Below, in pieces: positions 1-8,773 of a DNA stretch of 10,583 nt. The first letter of the stretch is position 1. Every line of letters begins with the position of its first letter. The notes beneath the pieces were generated by a model. That model searched no databases. It saw only the letters and a program-made list of their open reading frames with translations, and was not told the DNA's origin. The stretch is from Candidatus Caenarcanales bacterium (GTDB taxonomy: Bacteria > Cyanobacteriota > Vampirovibrionia > LMEP-6097), in contig JAJTHA010000125.1 of the NCBI GenBank assembly GCA_021299565.1, positions 1-10,583 on the forward strand, given 5' to 3'. The position numbers and the translations under genes are program-made.

Positions 1-1
1 A

Positions 2-3000
2 ATAGGACGCTGGAAAATGATTGATAATCTGAGAAGATCTTCTTGCGCTCCAGTAATGATCTTGACTCTATTAATGGCTTGGTTTTTACCGCAAGCTCCT
101 CATTTATACTGGACAACTTTTGTTTTTTTAGGACTTGCATTTCCATCATTTATATCTTTTTTCTCGACTTTGCTTATTTATCCAAAAAAAATAAATTTCA
201 AACAAACAAGAATAAATCTTAGCTATGAGTTGTCTATTGGATTTGAGCAAACTTTGTGTCAAATTTCACTACTACTTTATTACGCAGTAAATATGCTTGA
301 TGCCATTGGGCGTACTATTTATCGGCTATTAATCAGCAAACGCAAACTTCTTGAATGGGTAAGTGCCGCTCAGAAAAAGATCCAATCCAAACTTTCGCTA
401 AACTATTTTTTAAGACAACATCTAGTTTCTGTTTGTGTGGCAATGATGCTTGAAACATTGATTTTGGTGTCTAAGATTGATAATGAAGTGAAAATACTTG
501 CTAGTCCATTCATCATCTTATGGATGTTTTCTCCACTTGTGGCATATTGTATAAGTTTACCCCCGAAATCCAATCCCATAGAGCTTTTGAACTCAGAAGA
601 AATAGATTCATTGCGTCTGATCGCAAGACGGACTTGGAAATATTTTACTAGCTTTGTCACCGAATATGATAATTTATTGCCTCCTGATAATTTCCAAGAA
701 ACTCCGGTGCCAGCAATTGCACATCGAAGCTCACCTACTAATTTTGGATTATATTTGCTTTCGATAATTTCTGCCAAAGATTTTACTTGGCTTGGTCTTG
801 AGGATATGGTGCTTAAACTAGAGAACACCGTAGAAGTTTTAGAAGAATTACCACGATACAAAGGGCATTTTTATAATTGGTACGATTTACTCACGAAAGA
901 GCCATTGCACCCGCAATATATTTCTTCGGTTGATAGCGGGAATTGCGCGGCATATTTATTGGTCACGGCTCAAGCTTGTGAAGAATTTGCTCAATCATCT
1001 ATACTTTCACTTAGTAAAACAGAAGGTTTACGTGACACTTTAAGTCTGCTAAGAGAATCTTTAATAAAGGTGCCTGACAAAAAACGTACGCTCACTGTAA
1101 CCTTAGAAGAGCTTCAAGAAGCCACAGAACATCTTGAATTGCTTATGAAAAGCATTGCTGGAACACCTTCTGGCTATTTGGCAAAATGGCAATCAATGGA
1201 AATTGCTTGCACTACTTTGCTTGACATCACTAAGACATTTGTACAAGAACACGAAAAAACTAGTAATAATGACATTTTGCTTTGGGTAGAAGAAATCGCT
1301 TGGACTATAGAAAGTCAATTAAAAGATTTAAAATTAATACTCCCATGGGTCAAAATATTTAATCTAATCAAATCATCTGATCTTTCAGCAGCAAGCATAG
1401 ATGAATTAGAAAAATTAAATAGCCCTGAAATTTTAGGTCTAAGCTTAATTGATCTATCTATCTTTTATAAAGAAGTTATAGCGTCATTAATCTGCGAACA
1501 AAAAAATCCCTCAAATTCTCTTTTGGGATTAATACTAGCCTTAAAAGAATCAGTAAATGCTTGTGAAATTTTAATGCAGCGTTTGATGACGCTCTCGAAA
1601 AACATGAATCAGCTTTTTGAAGAAATGGATTTTTCGTTTCTCTTTGATCCAACTCGCAAACTTTTTTCTATCGGATTTAATGTTGATAATAATTCTCTGG
1701 ATCCATCTTATTACGATATGTTAGCCTCTGAAGCAAGAGTAACTAGTTTTATTGCAATCGCGAAAGGTGAAGTTCCGGTCAAGCACTGGTTTTCATTAGG
1801 ACGCACTTTGACTCCTCTTCACAATGGAGCAGCGCTCTTGTCCTGGTCTGGTTCAATGTTTGAATATCTAATGCCCTCGCTAATTATGTACACTCCACTT
1901 GAAAGCCTTCTTGATAAAACTTGTCGCTTAATCATTGAGAAACAAATACAATATGGGGCTGAGCAGAATGTACCATGGGGAATATCCGAATCTGCTTACA
2001 ATATTAGAGATTTGCATTTTACATACCAGTATTCAAGCTTTGGAGTACCTGGCTTAGGTTTAAAAAGAGGCATTGCTCAAGACCTTGTAATATCACCATA
2101 TTCAACGGCTCTAGCTGCAATGTATTATCCAAGATCTGCATTGGACAATTTCAAAAGACTAAAAGAAAAGGGTGCTCTAGGCAGTTATGGCTTTTATGAG
2201 TCTATGGATTTTACTGCAACGAGATTACCTGAAAAAAAACAATTTGCAATAGTCTACGCATATATGGCTCACCACCAGGGAATGTCACTAATTGCACTTG
2301 CCAACGTTGTTTTCCCGGGAATCATGAGACATCGTTTTCACAATATTCCAAAAATCAAAGCTACTGAACTTATACTTCAAGAACGTACTCCTCATAGTAT
2401 TGCTGTTGAGCAACCAGAAATAAGTCAATCTGAAAAAACACATATTAGAGATTTGGTTCAACCCAATATCAGATATTTTAATTTGCCAAATCTTTCTATA
2501 CCGACAACACATTTTTTGTCTAACGGTCACTATACAGTAATGATTAGCACTTCTGGATCGGGTTATAGTTCTTGCAATGATACTGCAGTGAGCCGCTGGC
2601 GTGAAGATGCTACCCGTGATATTTATGGTAGCTATGTTTTTTTACATGATACCTCTACAAAGCAGTCTTGGTCAGCGACTTATCAACCAACTGCAGTAAG
2701 ACCAGATGATTATGAAGTAACTTTTACCGAAGATAAGGCGAAATTTATTCGAGAAGATAATGGCATTATTACTACTCTTGAAATCGTAGTTTCTGTTGAA
2801 GAAAATGCCGAAATTAGGCGTGTTTCAATCAAAAATACTAATATCTTTTCCAAAGAAATTGAAATTACTTCTTATGGAGAGGTGGTTTTGGCTCCACAAG
2901 CGACTGATGTTATGCATCCTGCTTTTTCTAATTTATTTGTCGAAACAGAATACTTGGCAGAAAGTTCAACTTTAATTGCTAGTCGCCGTCCACGTTCAGC

Positions 3001-6000
3001 CAAAGAGCAATGTTTATGGATGGCTCATACTATAGCGGTTGAAGGTACTACTAAGGCAGGCATAGAATATGAAACCGATAGAGCTCGCTTTTTGGGACGC
3101 GGGCATTCGATTAGAGATGCTGTCGCAGTTATAGAAGGACAACCATTATCAAATACTGTTGGTCCAGTTCTTGATCCTATAGTGAGTTTACGTACTCGTA
3201 TTAATATTCCATCTGGTGCTACCCGTAATATTTTATTCTCAACAATGACTGGAAATAGCCGAGAAGAAATAATTGAACTAGCTGACAAATATCATGATCC
3301 ATCAATCTTCGAACGCGCTTCGTCTTTAGCTTGGACCTATTCGCAAGCGCAATTGCATCATTTGGCAATTGATGACGTGGAAGCGAATCTATTTCAACAA
3401 CTTGCAAGTAATTTAGTTTACTCTAGCTCTGTTACACGCCCTTCGAGCAAGAATCTCAAACTGAATTCGGCAAATGTCACAGGACTTTGGGCTCATAGCA
3501 TTTCTGGCGATTATCCTATTTTATTGGTGCATATCGATAATATTGAAGATGTGGGATTAGTAAGTGAGCTTTTGCATGCTTATGAATATCTACGTCTAAA
3601 ACGTTTCTTTTTCGATTTAGTAATTATCAATGAAAAAGCAAACTCTTATGTTCAAGATCTGCAAATCATTCTTGAAAACATGGTTCAAACTAGTTGGCAA
3701 AGTAATGTTTTTGTTTTAAGAGCAGATTTACTAAGCAAAGCAGAAAAAGAGCTTTTTGAAACGGCGGCAAGAATTGTACTTTACTGTAAAGATGGTAGTT
3801 TGACTGATCAAGTGATTTCATTCCAGCGAAGTATTAGCAAATTAATTTATCAAAACAAAAATCGCTTTAGTAACATTAGTCAATCTAAAGTTTCTCTTGA
3901 TCAACCAGCTCTTGAATTTTTCAATGGCTTAGGAGGCTTTGCCAATAATGGTAAAGAATACGTGATCATTCTGAATAAACTACAATACACTCCAGCACCT
4001 TGGATCAATATCATAGCTAATAGTCAAATTGGTTTTTTGGTCTCTGAATCTGGCTCAGGTTATAGCTGGTCTTTAAATAGTAGAGAAAATCAAATCAGTA
4101 CTTGGTCGAATGATCCAGTAGAAGATCCGAGCAGTGAAATATTCTATATATTAGATGAAGAAAGCAAAGAATTTTGGACACCAACAGCCTTGCCTATTCG
4201 TTGTGAGAATACAACCTATATTAGTAAGCATGGACAAGGTTACAGCAGTTTTGAACATTTATCTCACGGTATAGAAAGTAGACTGACCCAATTTGTCAGC
4301 TATGATGATCCAATTAAAATCTCACGTCTCTATCTAAAGAATCATTCTAATAAAGCAAGAAGACTTTCCATATTGGCTTACATAGAATTAGTTTTAGGCT
4401 CTTCACGTGCCGCTAATGCACCATATATTATTACTGAAATTGACGATGAGACAAAAGCTATGTTTGCTTATAATCCTTGGAGTATAGATTTTGGTAAACG
4501 CATTACTTTTATTGATTTTTGTGGCAAACAAGTTTCATCTACTGCTGATAGAAAAGAATTTATCGGGCGCAATGGTAATCTAAAACAACCAGCAGCGTTA
4601 ATAGAAGGCAAAGCCCTGAGTGGTAAATTTGGAGCAGGATTGGACCCCTGTTTTGCACAAAAACTATTAGTTGAATTAAGCGCTAATGAAAGTGTTGAAT
4701 TGACTTTTTTCCTTGGACAAAGCGACGATAAAGAATCAGCTATCAATCTAATTAAAAATTATAGATCTAGGGATTTAAATCTTGTTCTTGATAATGTCAA
4801 AAACCAATGGGAAGCAACTCTAGGTAAGATAGAAGTAGAAACTCCGGATAGAGAAACCGATTTTTTGTTAAATAGATGGTCTTTGTATCAAACTCTAACT
4901 TGTAGATATTTGGCTCGAACAGCTTTTTATCAAGCAGGAGGAGCTTATGGTTTCCGGGATCAACTGCAAGATGTAATGGCTCTTGTTGTATCTCATCCTG
5001 AGATCACTAGAGCGCAAATTTTAAAAGCTTGTGCCCAACAGTTTCCCGAAGGAGATGTACAGCATTGGTGGCATCCTCCATCAAATAAAGGTGTGCGCAC
5101 CAAATGTTCTGATGATAGTTTGTGGCTGCCTTATACGCTGCATCACTATATTAAAAATACTGGTGATTACAAAATATTAGATGAACAGATTACTTTCATC
5201 GAGGGGCGCTCATTATTATCCGAAGAAGAAAGTGCTTATTATGAACCCACCAAATCTATACAAACTGCCACTGTTCTTGAACATTGCAAAAGAATTTTGG
5301 ATAGAAGTATGAAAGTGGGAGCCCATGGATTGCCGCTGATTGGTAGCGGTGATTGGAATGATGGCATGAATATGATCGGACACAAAGGTTATGGGGAGAG
5401 TGTTTGGTTGGGTTGGTTTTTATATGCAACTTTGGTGAATTATTCTGCTTTAGTCAAAGATTATTACAAAGATGACTCAATTGTTCTATGGCTGAAGCAT
5501 GCTGAAGATCTAAAGCATTCCCTGGAAACTGAAACTTGGGATGGCGCATGGTATAAGCGTGCATATTTTGATGATGGTACCCCTTTGGGTTCTGCTTCTA
5601 ACGCCGAATGTAGAATAGATTCTATTGCCCAGTCTTGGAGTGTGATTTCTAAAGCTGCGGATATAGACAGAGCCACTAAAGCCATGGAATCAGTTGAAAA
5701 ACATTTAGTGAAAACAGGCGATAATTTGCTTTTACTTTTTACTCCACCTTTTGATAAAACCCAACACGATCCTGGTTATATCAAAGGTTATTTGCCGGGA
5801 ATTCGAGAGAATGGTGGTCAATATACACATGCTGCGACCTGGACTGTGATTGCTTTTGCGATGTTGGGTAATGGTAATAAAGCCTACGAACTTTTTAGCA
5901 TGCTAAATCCTATCAATCATACAAATACCCGTGCCGGAGTTTACAAATACAAAATTGAACCTTATGTCGTGGCTGCTGATATTTATTCTGAACCTCCACA

Positions 6001-6319
6001 TGTTGGTAGAGGTGGTTGGAGCTGGTACACAGGCTCTGCTGCATGGATCTATAGAACAGGGATAGAATGGATTTTGGGATTGACAGTTACAGAAAATACA
6101 TTGTGGATCAATCCTTGTATACCGGATGATTGGAAGGGTTTTACTGTTAAATACAAACACGGCTCTGCAAAATATATAGTATCGGTAACGAATGTAAATA
6201 GCACTGGTAATAAAGTCAAGGTCATAGAGCTAGATGGTCAGATTATTCCAGAAGATAAAGGTATCCCATTGATAGATGATAATAGAGAACATTTAGTAAA
6301 TATCTCCTATCAAAAATAG
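2..6319 (+). CDS. ndvB: Cyclic beta-1,2-glucan synthase (NdvB/Cgs type), 5'-truncated by the window edge
   Basis: Makes cyclic beta-1,2-glucans, osmoregulated periplasmic glucans, from UDP-glucose at the inner membrane. The frame is open from base 2, and GRWKMIDNLRRS at the edge resembles the family segment just after the GT84 domain, so the start lies upstream; 2,105 codons are visible of a family length near 2,800. Residues are numbered from the Met at 17. Membrane segments lie near 12-27, 31-54, 135-153 and 158-180. The glycoamylase-like cyclization region (GH189 in recent work) carries HFYNWYD (284-290), VDSGN (305-309), PWGISES with E658, FGVPGLGLKRG from 675, E728 and MAHHQGMS (750-757). 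Two beta-sandwich domains share an SGSGYS motif (846-851, 1345-1350). The GH94 barrel shows GAYGFRDQ (1642-1649), HWWHPP (1683-1688) and GDWNDGMN (1778-1785); D1782 is the likely general acid, used for chain-length control. No frameshift was seen. Family assignment is firm, but the GT84 domain itself cannot be checked here. Confidence 0.95.
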   Translation: MGRWKMIDNLRRSSCAPVMILTLLMAWFLPQAPHLYWTTFVFLGLAFPSFISFFSTLLIYPKKINFKQTRINLSYELSIGFEQTLCQISLLLYYAVNMLDAIGRTIYRLLISKRKLLEWVSAAQKKIQSKLSLNYFLRQHLVSVCVAMMLETLILVSKIDNEVKILASPFIILWMFSPLVAYCISLPPKSNPIELLNSEEIDSLRLIARRTWKYFTSFVTEYDNLLPPDNFQETPVPAIAHRSSPTNFGLYLLSIISAKDFTWLGLEDMVLKLENTVEVLEELPRYKGHFYNWYDLLTKEPLHPQYISSVDSGNCAAYLLVTAQACEEFAQSSILSLSKTEGLRDTLSLLRESLIKVPDKKRTLTVTLEELQEATEHLELLMKSIAGTPSGYLAKWQSMEIACTTLLDITKTFVQEHEKTSNNDILLWVEEIAWTIESQLKDLKLILPWVKIFNLIKSSDLSAASIDELEKLNSPEILGLSLIDLSIFYKEVIASLICEQKNPSNSLLGLILALKESVNACEILMQRLMTLSKNMNQLFEEMDFSFLFDPTRKLFSIGFNVDNNSLDPSYYDMLASEARVTSFIAIAKGEVPVKHWFSLGRTLTPLHNGAALLSWSGSMFEYLMPSLIMYTPLESLLDKTCRLIIEKQIQYGAEQNVPWGISESAYNIRDLHFTYQYSSFGVPGLGLKRGIAQDLVISPYSTALAAMYYPRSALDNFKRLKEKGALGSYGFYESMDFTATRLPEKKQFAIVYAYMAHHQGMSLIALANVVFPGIMRHRFHNIPKIKATELILQERTPHSIAVEQPEISQSEKTHIRDLVQPNIRYFNLPNLSIPTTHFLSNGHYTVMISTSGSGYSSCNDTAVSRWREDATRDIYGSYVFLHDTSTKQSWSATYQPTAVRPDDYEVTFTEDKAKFIREDNGIITTLEIVVSVEENAEIRRVSIKNTNIFSKEIEITSYGEVVLAPQATDVMHPAFSNLFVETEYLAESSTLIASRRPRSAKEQCLWMAHTIAVEGTTKAGIEYETDRARFLGRGHSIRDAVAVIEGQPLSNTVGPVLDPIVSLRTRINIPSGATRNILFSTMTGNSREEIIELADKYHDPSIFERASSLAWTYSQAQLHHLAIDDVEANLFQQLASNLVYSSSVTRPSSKNLKLNSANVTGLWAHSISGDYPILLVHIDNIEDVGLVSELLHAYEYLRLKRFFFDLVIINEKANSYVQDLQIILENMVQTSWQSNVFVLRADLLSKAEKELFETAARIVLYCKDGSLTDQVISFQRSISKLIYQNKNRFSNISQSKVSLDQPALEFFNGLGGFANNGKEYVIILNKLQYTPAPWINIIANSQIGFLVSESGSGYSWSLNSRENQISTWSNDPVEDPSSEIFYILDEESKEFWTPTALPIRCENTTYISKHGQGYSSFEHLSHGIESRLTQFVSYDDPIKISRLYLKNHSNKARRLSILAYIELVLGSSRAANAPYIITEIDDETKAMFAYNPWSIDFGKRITFIDFCGKQVSSTADRKEFIGRNGNLKQPAALIEGKALSGKFGAGLDPCFAQKLLVELSANESVELTFFLGQSDDKESAINLIKNYRSRDLNLVLDNVKNQWEATLGKIEVETPDRETDFLLNRWSLYQTLTCRYLARTAFYQAGGAYGFRDQLQDVMALVVSHPEITRAQILKACAQQFPEGDVQHWWHPPSNKGVRTKCSDDSLWLPYTLHHYIKNTGDYKILDEQITFIEGRSLLSEEESAYYEPTKSIQTATVLEHCKRILDRSMKVGAHGLPLIGSGDWNDGMNMIGHKGYGESVWLGWFLYATLVNYSALVKDYYKDDSIVLWLKHAEDLKHSLETETWDGAWYKRAYFDDGTPLGSASNAECRIDSIAQSWSVISKAADIDRATKAMESVEKHLVKTGDNLLLLFTPPFDKTQHDPGYIKGYLPGIRENGGQYTHAATWTVIAFAMLGNGNKAYELFSMLNPINHTNTRAGVYKYKIEPYVVAADIYSEPPHVGRGGWSWYTGSAAWIYRTGIEWILGLTVTENTLWINPCIPDDWKGFTVKYKHGSAKYIVSVTNVNSTGNKVKVIELDGQIIPEDKGIPLIDDNREHLVNISYQK

Positions 6320-6361
6320 ACCAGAGTTGAAATCTATAATTCAGATTTCAACATCGGTCTA
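6317..6361. terminator. Two-step hairpin, likely bidirectional terminator
   Basis: A perfect 10-bp stem (GTTGAAATCT at 6326-6335, AGATTTCAAC at 6343-6352) has a 7-base loop. An internal 3x3 loop joins it to a perfect 6-bp outer stem (TAGACC at 6317-6322, GGTCTA at 6356-6361). It lies between convergent genes and its left foot includes the TAG stop of the glucan synthase. Read on the minus strand, the stem is followed by a run of five T, the classic intrinsic terminator form for the SYLF gene. On the plus strand the following sequence is only AT-rich, so termination in that direction may be weaker. Confidence 0.75.
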
Positions 6362-6366
6362 ATAAT

Positions 6367-6924
6367 TTATTTCTTGATTTTCGTAACTTTTGTGCCTTCT
6401 AAAGTAAGGTTGTACATCAGTCCTTTTTGGTCTATGACAAATGCAATAATTGGTTGATTGAGCTTTTCAGAATCAATAGACCCGTCTGCACCGACAGTTA
6501 AAACTGCCACAGAAGCATCAACACCAATTTTCCAATTAGGGCTAACAAGAAAATTTTTCAATACATCATCTTGCATAAACAAAATAATTATTGATTTTTT
6601 CTGCGCTCCAAGCTGCCAGCCAAAAGCACCAGAAGCGGTGCTGTAATAATCTACGGTACGTCCTCTGGTTCTTAAAGATCCTTCACCATATTCACCACCA
6701 AGAAAAAATACTCCAGCTTTATAGACGTTTGGAAAGACTAAAATCGCTTTAGCGCTTGATGCCAGTCTCTGACCATCCTTTACGGTATTGTAGAGACTTG
6801 CCAATGCCCCATCAACACCAACGTCTATCTCGGCTGCTGTTGCCGCTCGCGTTACACTATTAGTCATTGATATGTAATTGAATAGCAATATCAAAAAGCA
6901 AATTGCTCTCATTGAAAATTTCAT
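6367..6924 (-). CDS. Exported SYLF-domain (Ysc84/DUF500-type) lipid-binding protein
   Basis: A 185-residue protein with an N-terminal signal peptide: basic MKFSMR, a hydrophobic stretch at about 7-20, then Ala-rich TRAATAAE with plausible cleavage after residue 30. The rest fits a bacterial SYLF domain. It shows an early helix (LASSAKAILVFPNVYKAG), a glycine-rich section (GGEYGEGSLRTRGRTVDYYS, then SGAFGWQLGAQ), LFMQDDVLKNFL and a VSPNWKIGVDASVAVL segment. SYLF domains bind phosphoinositides and other lipids in eukaryotes; bacterial members are usually periplasmic or secreted with no settled role. AAAGGAA at 6931-6937 (read on minus) is a good ribosome binding site 6 bases before the ATG. The gene is convergent with the glucan synthase and divergent from corA, so it is probably monocistronic. 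The family call is strong; the function is unknown. Confidence 0.9.
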   Translation of the reverse strand: MKFSMRAICFLILLFNYISMTNSVTRAATAAEIDVGVDGALASLYNTVKDGQRLASSAKAILVFPNVYKAGVFFLGGEYGEGSLRTRGRTVDYYSTASGAFGWQLGAQKKSIIILFMQDDVLKNFLVSPNWKIGVDASVAVLTVGADGSIDSEKLNQPIIAFVIDQKGLMYNLTLEGTKVTKIKK

Positions 6925-7011
6925 AATTTATTCCTTTGTTTTACTTAATTGTATCAATAATGAAGCTCGGAGATATGATATTTGATTTAGCACTGTTAGA
7001 ATCTAAATAGT
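6925..7011. promoter_or_regulatory. Divergent intergenic region between the SYLF gene and corA
   Basis: This 87-bp gap must hold the promoters of both flanking genes. A TATGAT box at 6974-6979 (+), with TTGTAT at 6949-6954 spaced 19 bases upstream, is a weak candidate for corA. TAGAAT at 6997-7002, 9 bases before the corA ATG, is another possible -10. On the minus strand TACAAT or TATCAT could serve the SYLF gene. None has a convincing -35 partner. No Mg2+-sensing leader could fit before corA in this space. Confidence 0.3.
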
Positions 7012-8103
7012 ATGACTAGAAAATCAAAAGCTTTTGTCAGGAATCTTTCGAGCATTGGCAAACCTCCAGGTTCTCTACCAGAGTCTTTGCAAAATGATCA
7101 AGACCTAACGGTATTAGTCAATAACATAAGTTATGACCAAAATAATTACACAAAAAATATTTTAAGTGATCAACAACAACTAATAGAAAAATTAGAATCT
7201 ATCAAAAACGGTTCTAATTTTTCTGTTGAGTGGATTGATATAGAAACTTTGAAGGATTTACATTTGGTGAAAACCATTGGTGAGACGCTTGAAATTCATC
7301 CATTGATTCTAGAAGACATTACTCATACGCATCAAAGACCCAAATTTGAAGATTGGGATAATTATATTTATTTGGTTGTCAGAATGATTTATTTAAATAG
7401 TTCTGAGGAAATAATTCAAGAACAAGTCAGTTTTATTTTGGGAGCAAATTTTTTAATTAGCTTTCAGGAATTTGATGGAGATGTGTTTAATGTTATCCGC
7501 AAACGTCTAGAATCCAATAAGGGAAGAGTTCGTAGGATGGGGGCTGATTATTTAATGTATTCATTGTTAGATGCGATTGCTGATAATTATTTCTTGGTGA
7601 TTGATTCGATTAATGAAAAGCTAATTTTACTTGAAGAGCAAATTAATTCTGAGAATAGTTTAAGTGCAATGAAAGAATTGCAAAATCTCAAACAAGAAGC
7701 TTTGTTAATCAGGCGTTACGCACTGCCTTTCAAGGAGATGACTACTTTGATAATGAAAGAAGAGTCTAATTTACTGCAGGCTGAGACTGTGGTGTTTTTC
7801 AAAGATCTTCAAGATCATTTGATTCAAATATTGGATTCGCTTGATATACTTCGAGAGATTTGTTTGAGCATGTTTGAGACTTATAGATCTGTCATGAACA
7901 ATAAGATGAATGAGATCATGAAAGTTTTGACTGTATTCTCGGCAATTTTCATGCCTATAACTTTTATAGTAGGTGTTTATGGAATGAATTTTAAATATAT
8001 GCCAGAACTAGAAAGCCATCTTGGCTACCCAATCGTTTGGCTGATAATGGTTGTGGTAGTCGCTGTTATGCTTTTGGCGTTTAAAAAGAATAAGTGGTTG
8101 TGA
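7012..8103 (+). CDS. corA: CorA-family magnesium/cobalt transporter
   Basis: A CorA-type pentameric inner-membrane channel for Mg2+ (also Co2+ and Ni2+) uptake. At 363 residues it is close to the usual family length. The N-terminal cytoplasmic alpha/beta domain includes the typical opening IGKPPGSLPES and the segment ETLEIHPLILEDITHTHQRP. A long helical stalk follows, rich in E, K and L. Two membrane helices sit at the C-terminus, roughly 305-323 and 339-358. The first ends in the signature YGMNF, with G324-M325-N326 forming the selectivity filter at the pore mouth, followed by the loop KYMPELESHLGYP. The tail ends in the basic FKKNKWL. An in-frame TAG at 6997-6999 excludes an earlier start, and no Shine-Dalgarno precedes the ATG. 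Everything expected for function is present. Confidence 0.97.
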   Translation: MTRKSKAFVRNLSSIGKPPGSLPESLQNDQDLTVLVNNISYDQNNYTKNILSDQQQLIEKLESIKNGSNFSVEWIDIETLKDLHLVKTIGETLEIHPLILEDITHTHQRPKFEDWDNYIYLVVRMIYLNSSEEIIQEQVSFILGANFLISFQEFDGDVFNVIRKRLESNKGRVRRMGADYLMYSLLDAIADNYFLVIDSINEKLILLEEQINSENSLSAMKELQNLKQEALLIRRYALPFKEMTTLIMKEESNLLQAETVVFFKDLQDHLIQILDSLDILREICLSMFETYRSVMNNKMNEIMKVLTVFSAIFMPITFIVGVYGMNFKYMPELESHLGYPIVWLIMVVVVAVMLLAFKKNKWL

Positions 8104-8141
8104 AGTTTGCAGAATTGCTTTGAAGAATAATTGGCTCCAGG

Positions 8142-8743
8142 CTAAAAAAGCCCATACTGATTCAGGTCTAATCTATGTCCTTCACCATTGATGATTTGTA
8201 GAGAAACATTTGAATTATTACGGTCGAGTATTTTTTGAGACTATGAGCTAGCACAGAAGTGCCCAAAGAACTTCCCTCCAAATAAACATTCTCTGCTTGA
8301 TAACCATTATTCATAATCTCCAAAATCGTACCCATCACATCGTGAATAATGGTTTTCTGATCGGCTTTACCGGGATTCTCAGAGTGACCACGATAGCTAA
8401 TCATAGCTACGTTAAATCCGCGATCTAGCAAACTCACTGCTCTAGCGGCTTTTGCAAAATTAGCGCCGGAGCCATGAACTAGTATTTTGACTTGATTGTT
8501 ATTCGGCTTCTCGACAAACCAATATTTCAAATCTAGTTCATCTTTAGTTCTAAAGATTTTTATTGAGTCGATTGCTTTTCTTTTAGGTAGTTCTCTTTTG
8601 AAGATATCTTTGGATTCTTTTATATCTGCTCTAATAATATCGTCTGCACTCTTACCATCATAAGCAGCAGGACTATGTAAAAATCCATTTACCCAGTGCT
8701 TAACTTTGGCTTCAAGTGAATTAGGATCTGCTTTAGTATTCAT
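8142..8743 (-). pseudogene. Alpha/beta-hydrolase gene broken by an internal deletion
   Basis: The frame from ATG 8743 runs 191 codons to a TAG at 8168-8170. It encodes the first half of a serine alpha/beta hydrolase: strand and oxyanion motif KILVHGSGAN (86-95), SYRGHSENPG (116-125), and the nucleophile elbow EGSSLGTS with S159 in G-x-S-x-G. After about residue 170 homology seems lost, and no acid residue region or catalytic His follows. In another frame, open 8240-8145 with a stop at 8142-8144, the DNA encodes NVSLQIINGEGHRLDLN, which looks like the family's C-terminal strand and catalytic-His loop (His codon 8175-8177). Only about 35 residues separate the elbow from that His, too few for a normal fold. 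I infer a deletion of several dozen codons, not a multiple of three, with its junction near 8217-8240. The substrate is unknown. No clear ribosome binding site is visible. Confidence 0.75.
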
Positions 8744-8758
8744 AGTTAAAATTTAACT
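8744..8758. repeat. Small inverted repeat abutting the hydrolase start
   Basis: AGTTAAA and TTTAACT form perfect 7-bp arms around a single base, directly against the ATG of the broken hydrolase gene and where a Shine-Dalgarno would be expected. It could be an operator half-site pair or chance in AT-rich sequence. Nothing further supports a role. Confidence 0.35.
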
Positions 8759-8773
8759 CAAACAAGGGCACCG

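Noticed and set aside
1..16. Taking ATG 17 as the true start of the glucan synthase
   Set aside because: The frame is open to the window edge, and the residues before the Met (GRWK) continue the conserved family motif, so the Met is internal.
403..861. 152-aa open frame on the minus strand inside the glucan synthase gene
   Set aside because: Antisense shadow of a strongly conserved coding region; no recognisable domain. The same applies to the minus frames at 2288-2530, 3025-3288, 3219-3407, 4468-4746, 5464-5685 and 5903-6160.
6458..6646. 62-aa plus-strand frame opposite the SYLF gene
   Set aside because: Fully overlaps a confident gene on the other strand, and its composition is that of a reverse-complement translation.
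8140..8153. GGCT-AAAAA-AGCC hairpin between corA and the hydrolase as a terminator
   Set aside because: The stem is only 4-5 bp and there is no T-run after it in either direction; too weak to call.
8142..8200. A simple one-base frameshift or sequencing error in the hydrolase, perhaps in the A6 run near 8226-8231
   Set aside because: Shifting frame there would join the elbow to the His segment, but only about 35 residues would separate them; the central part of the fold is still missing, so a deletion is required.
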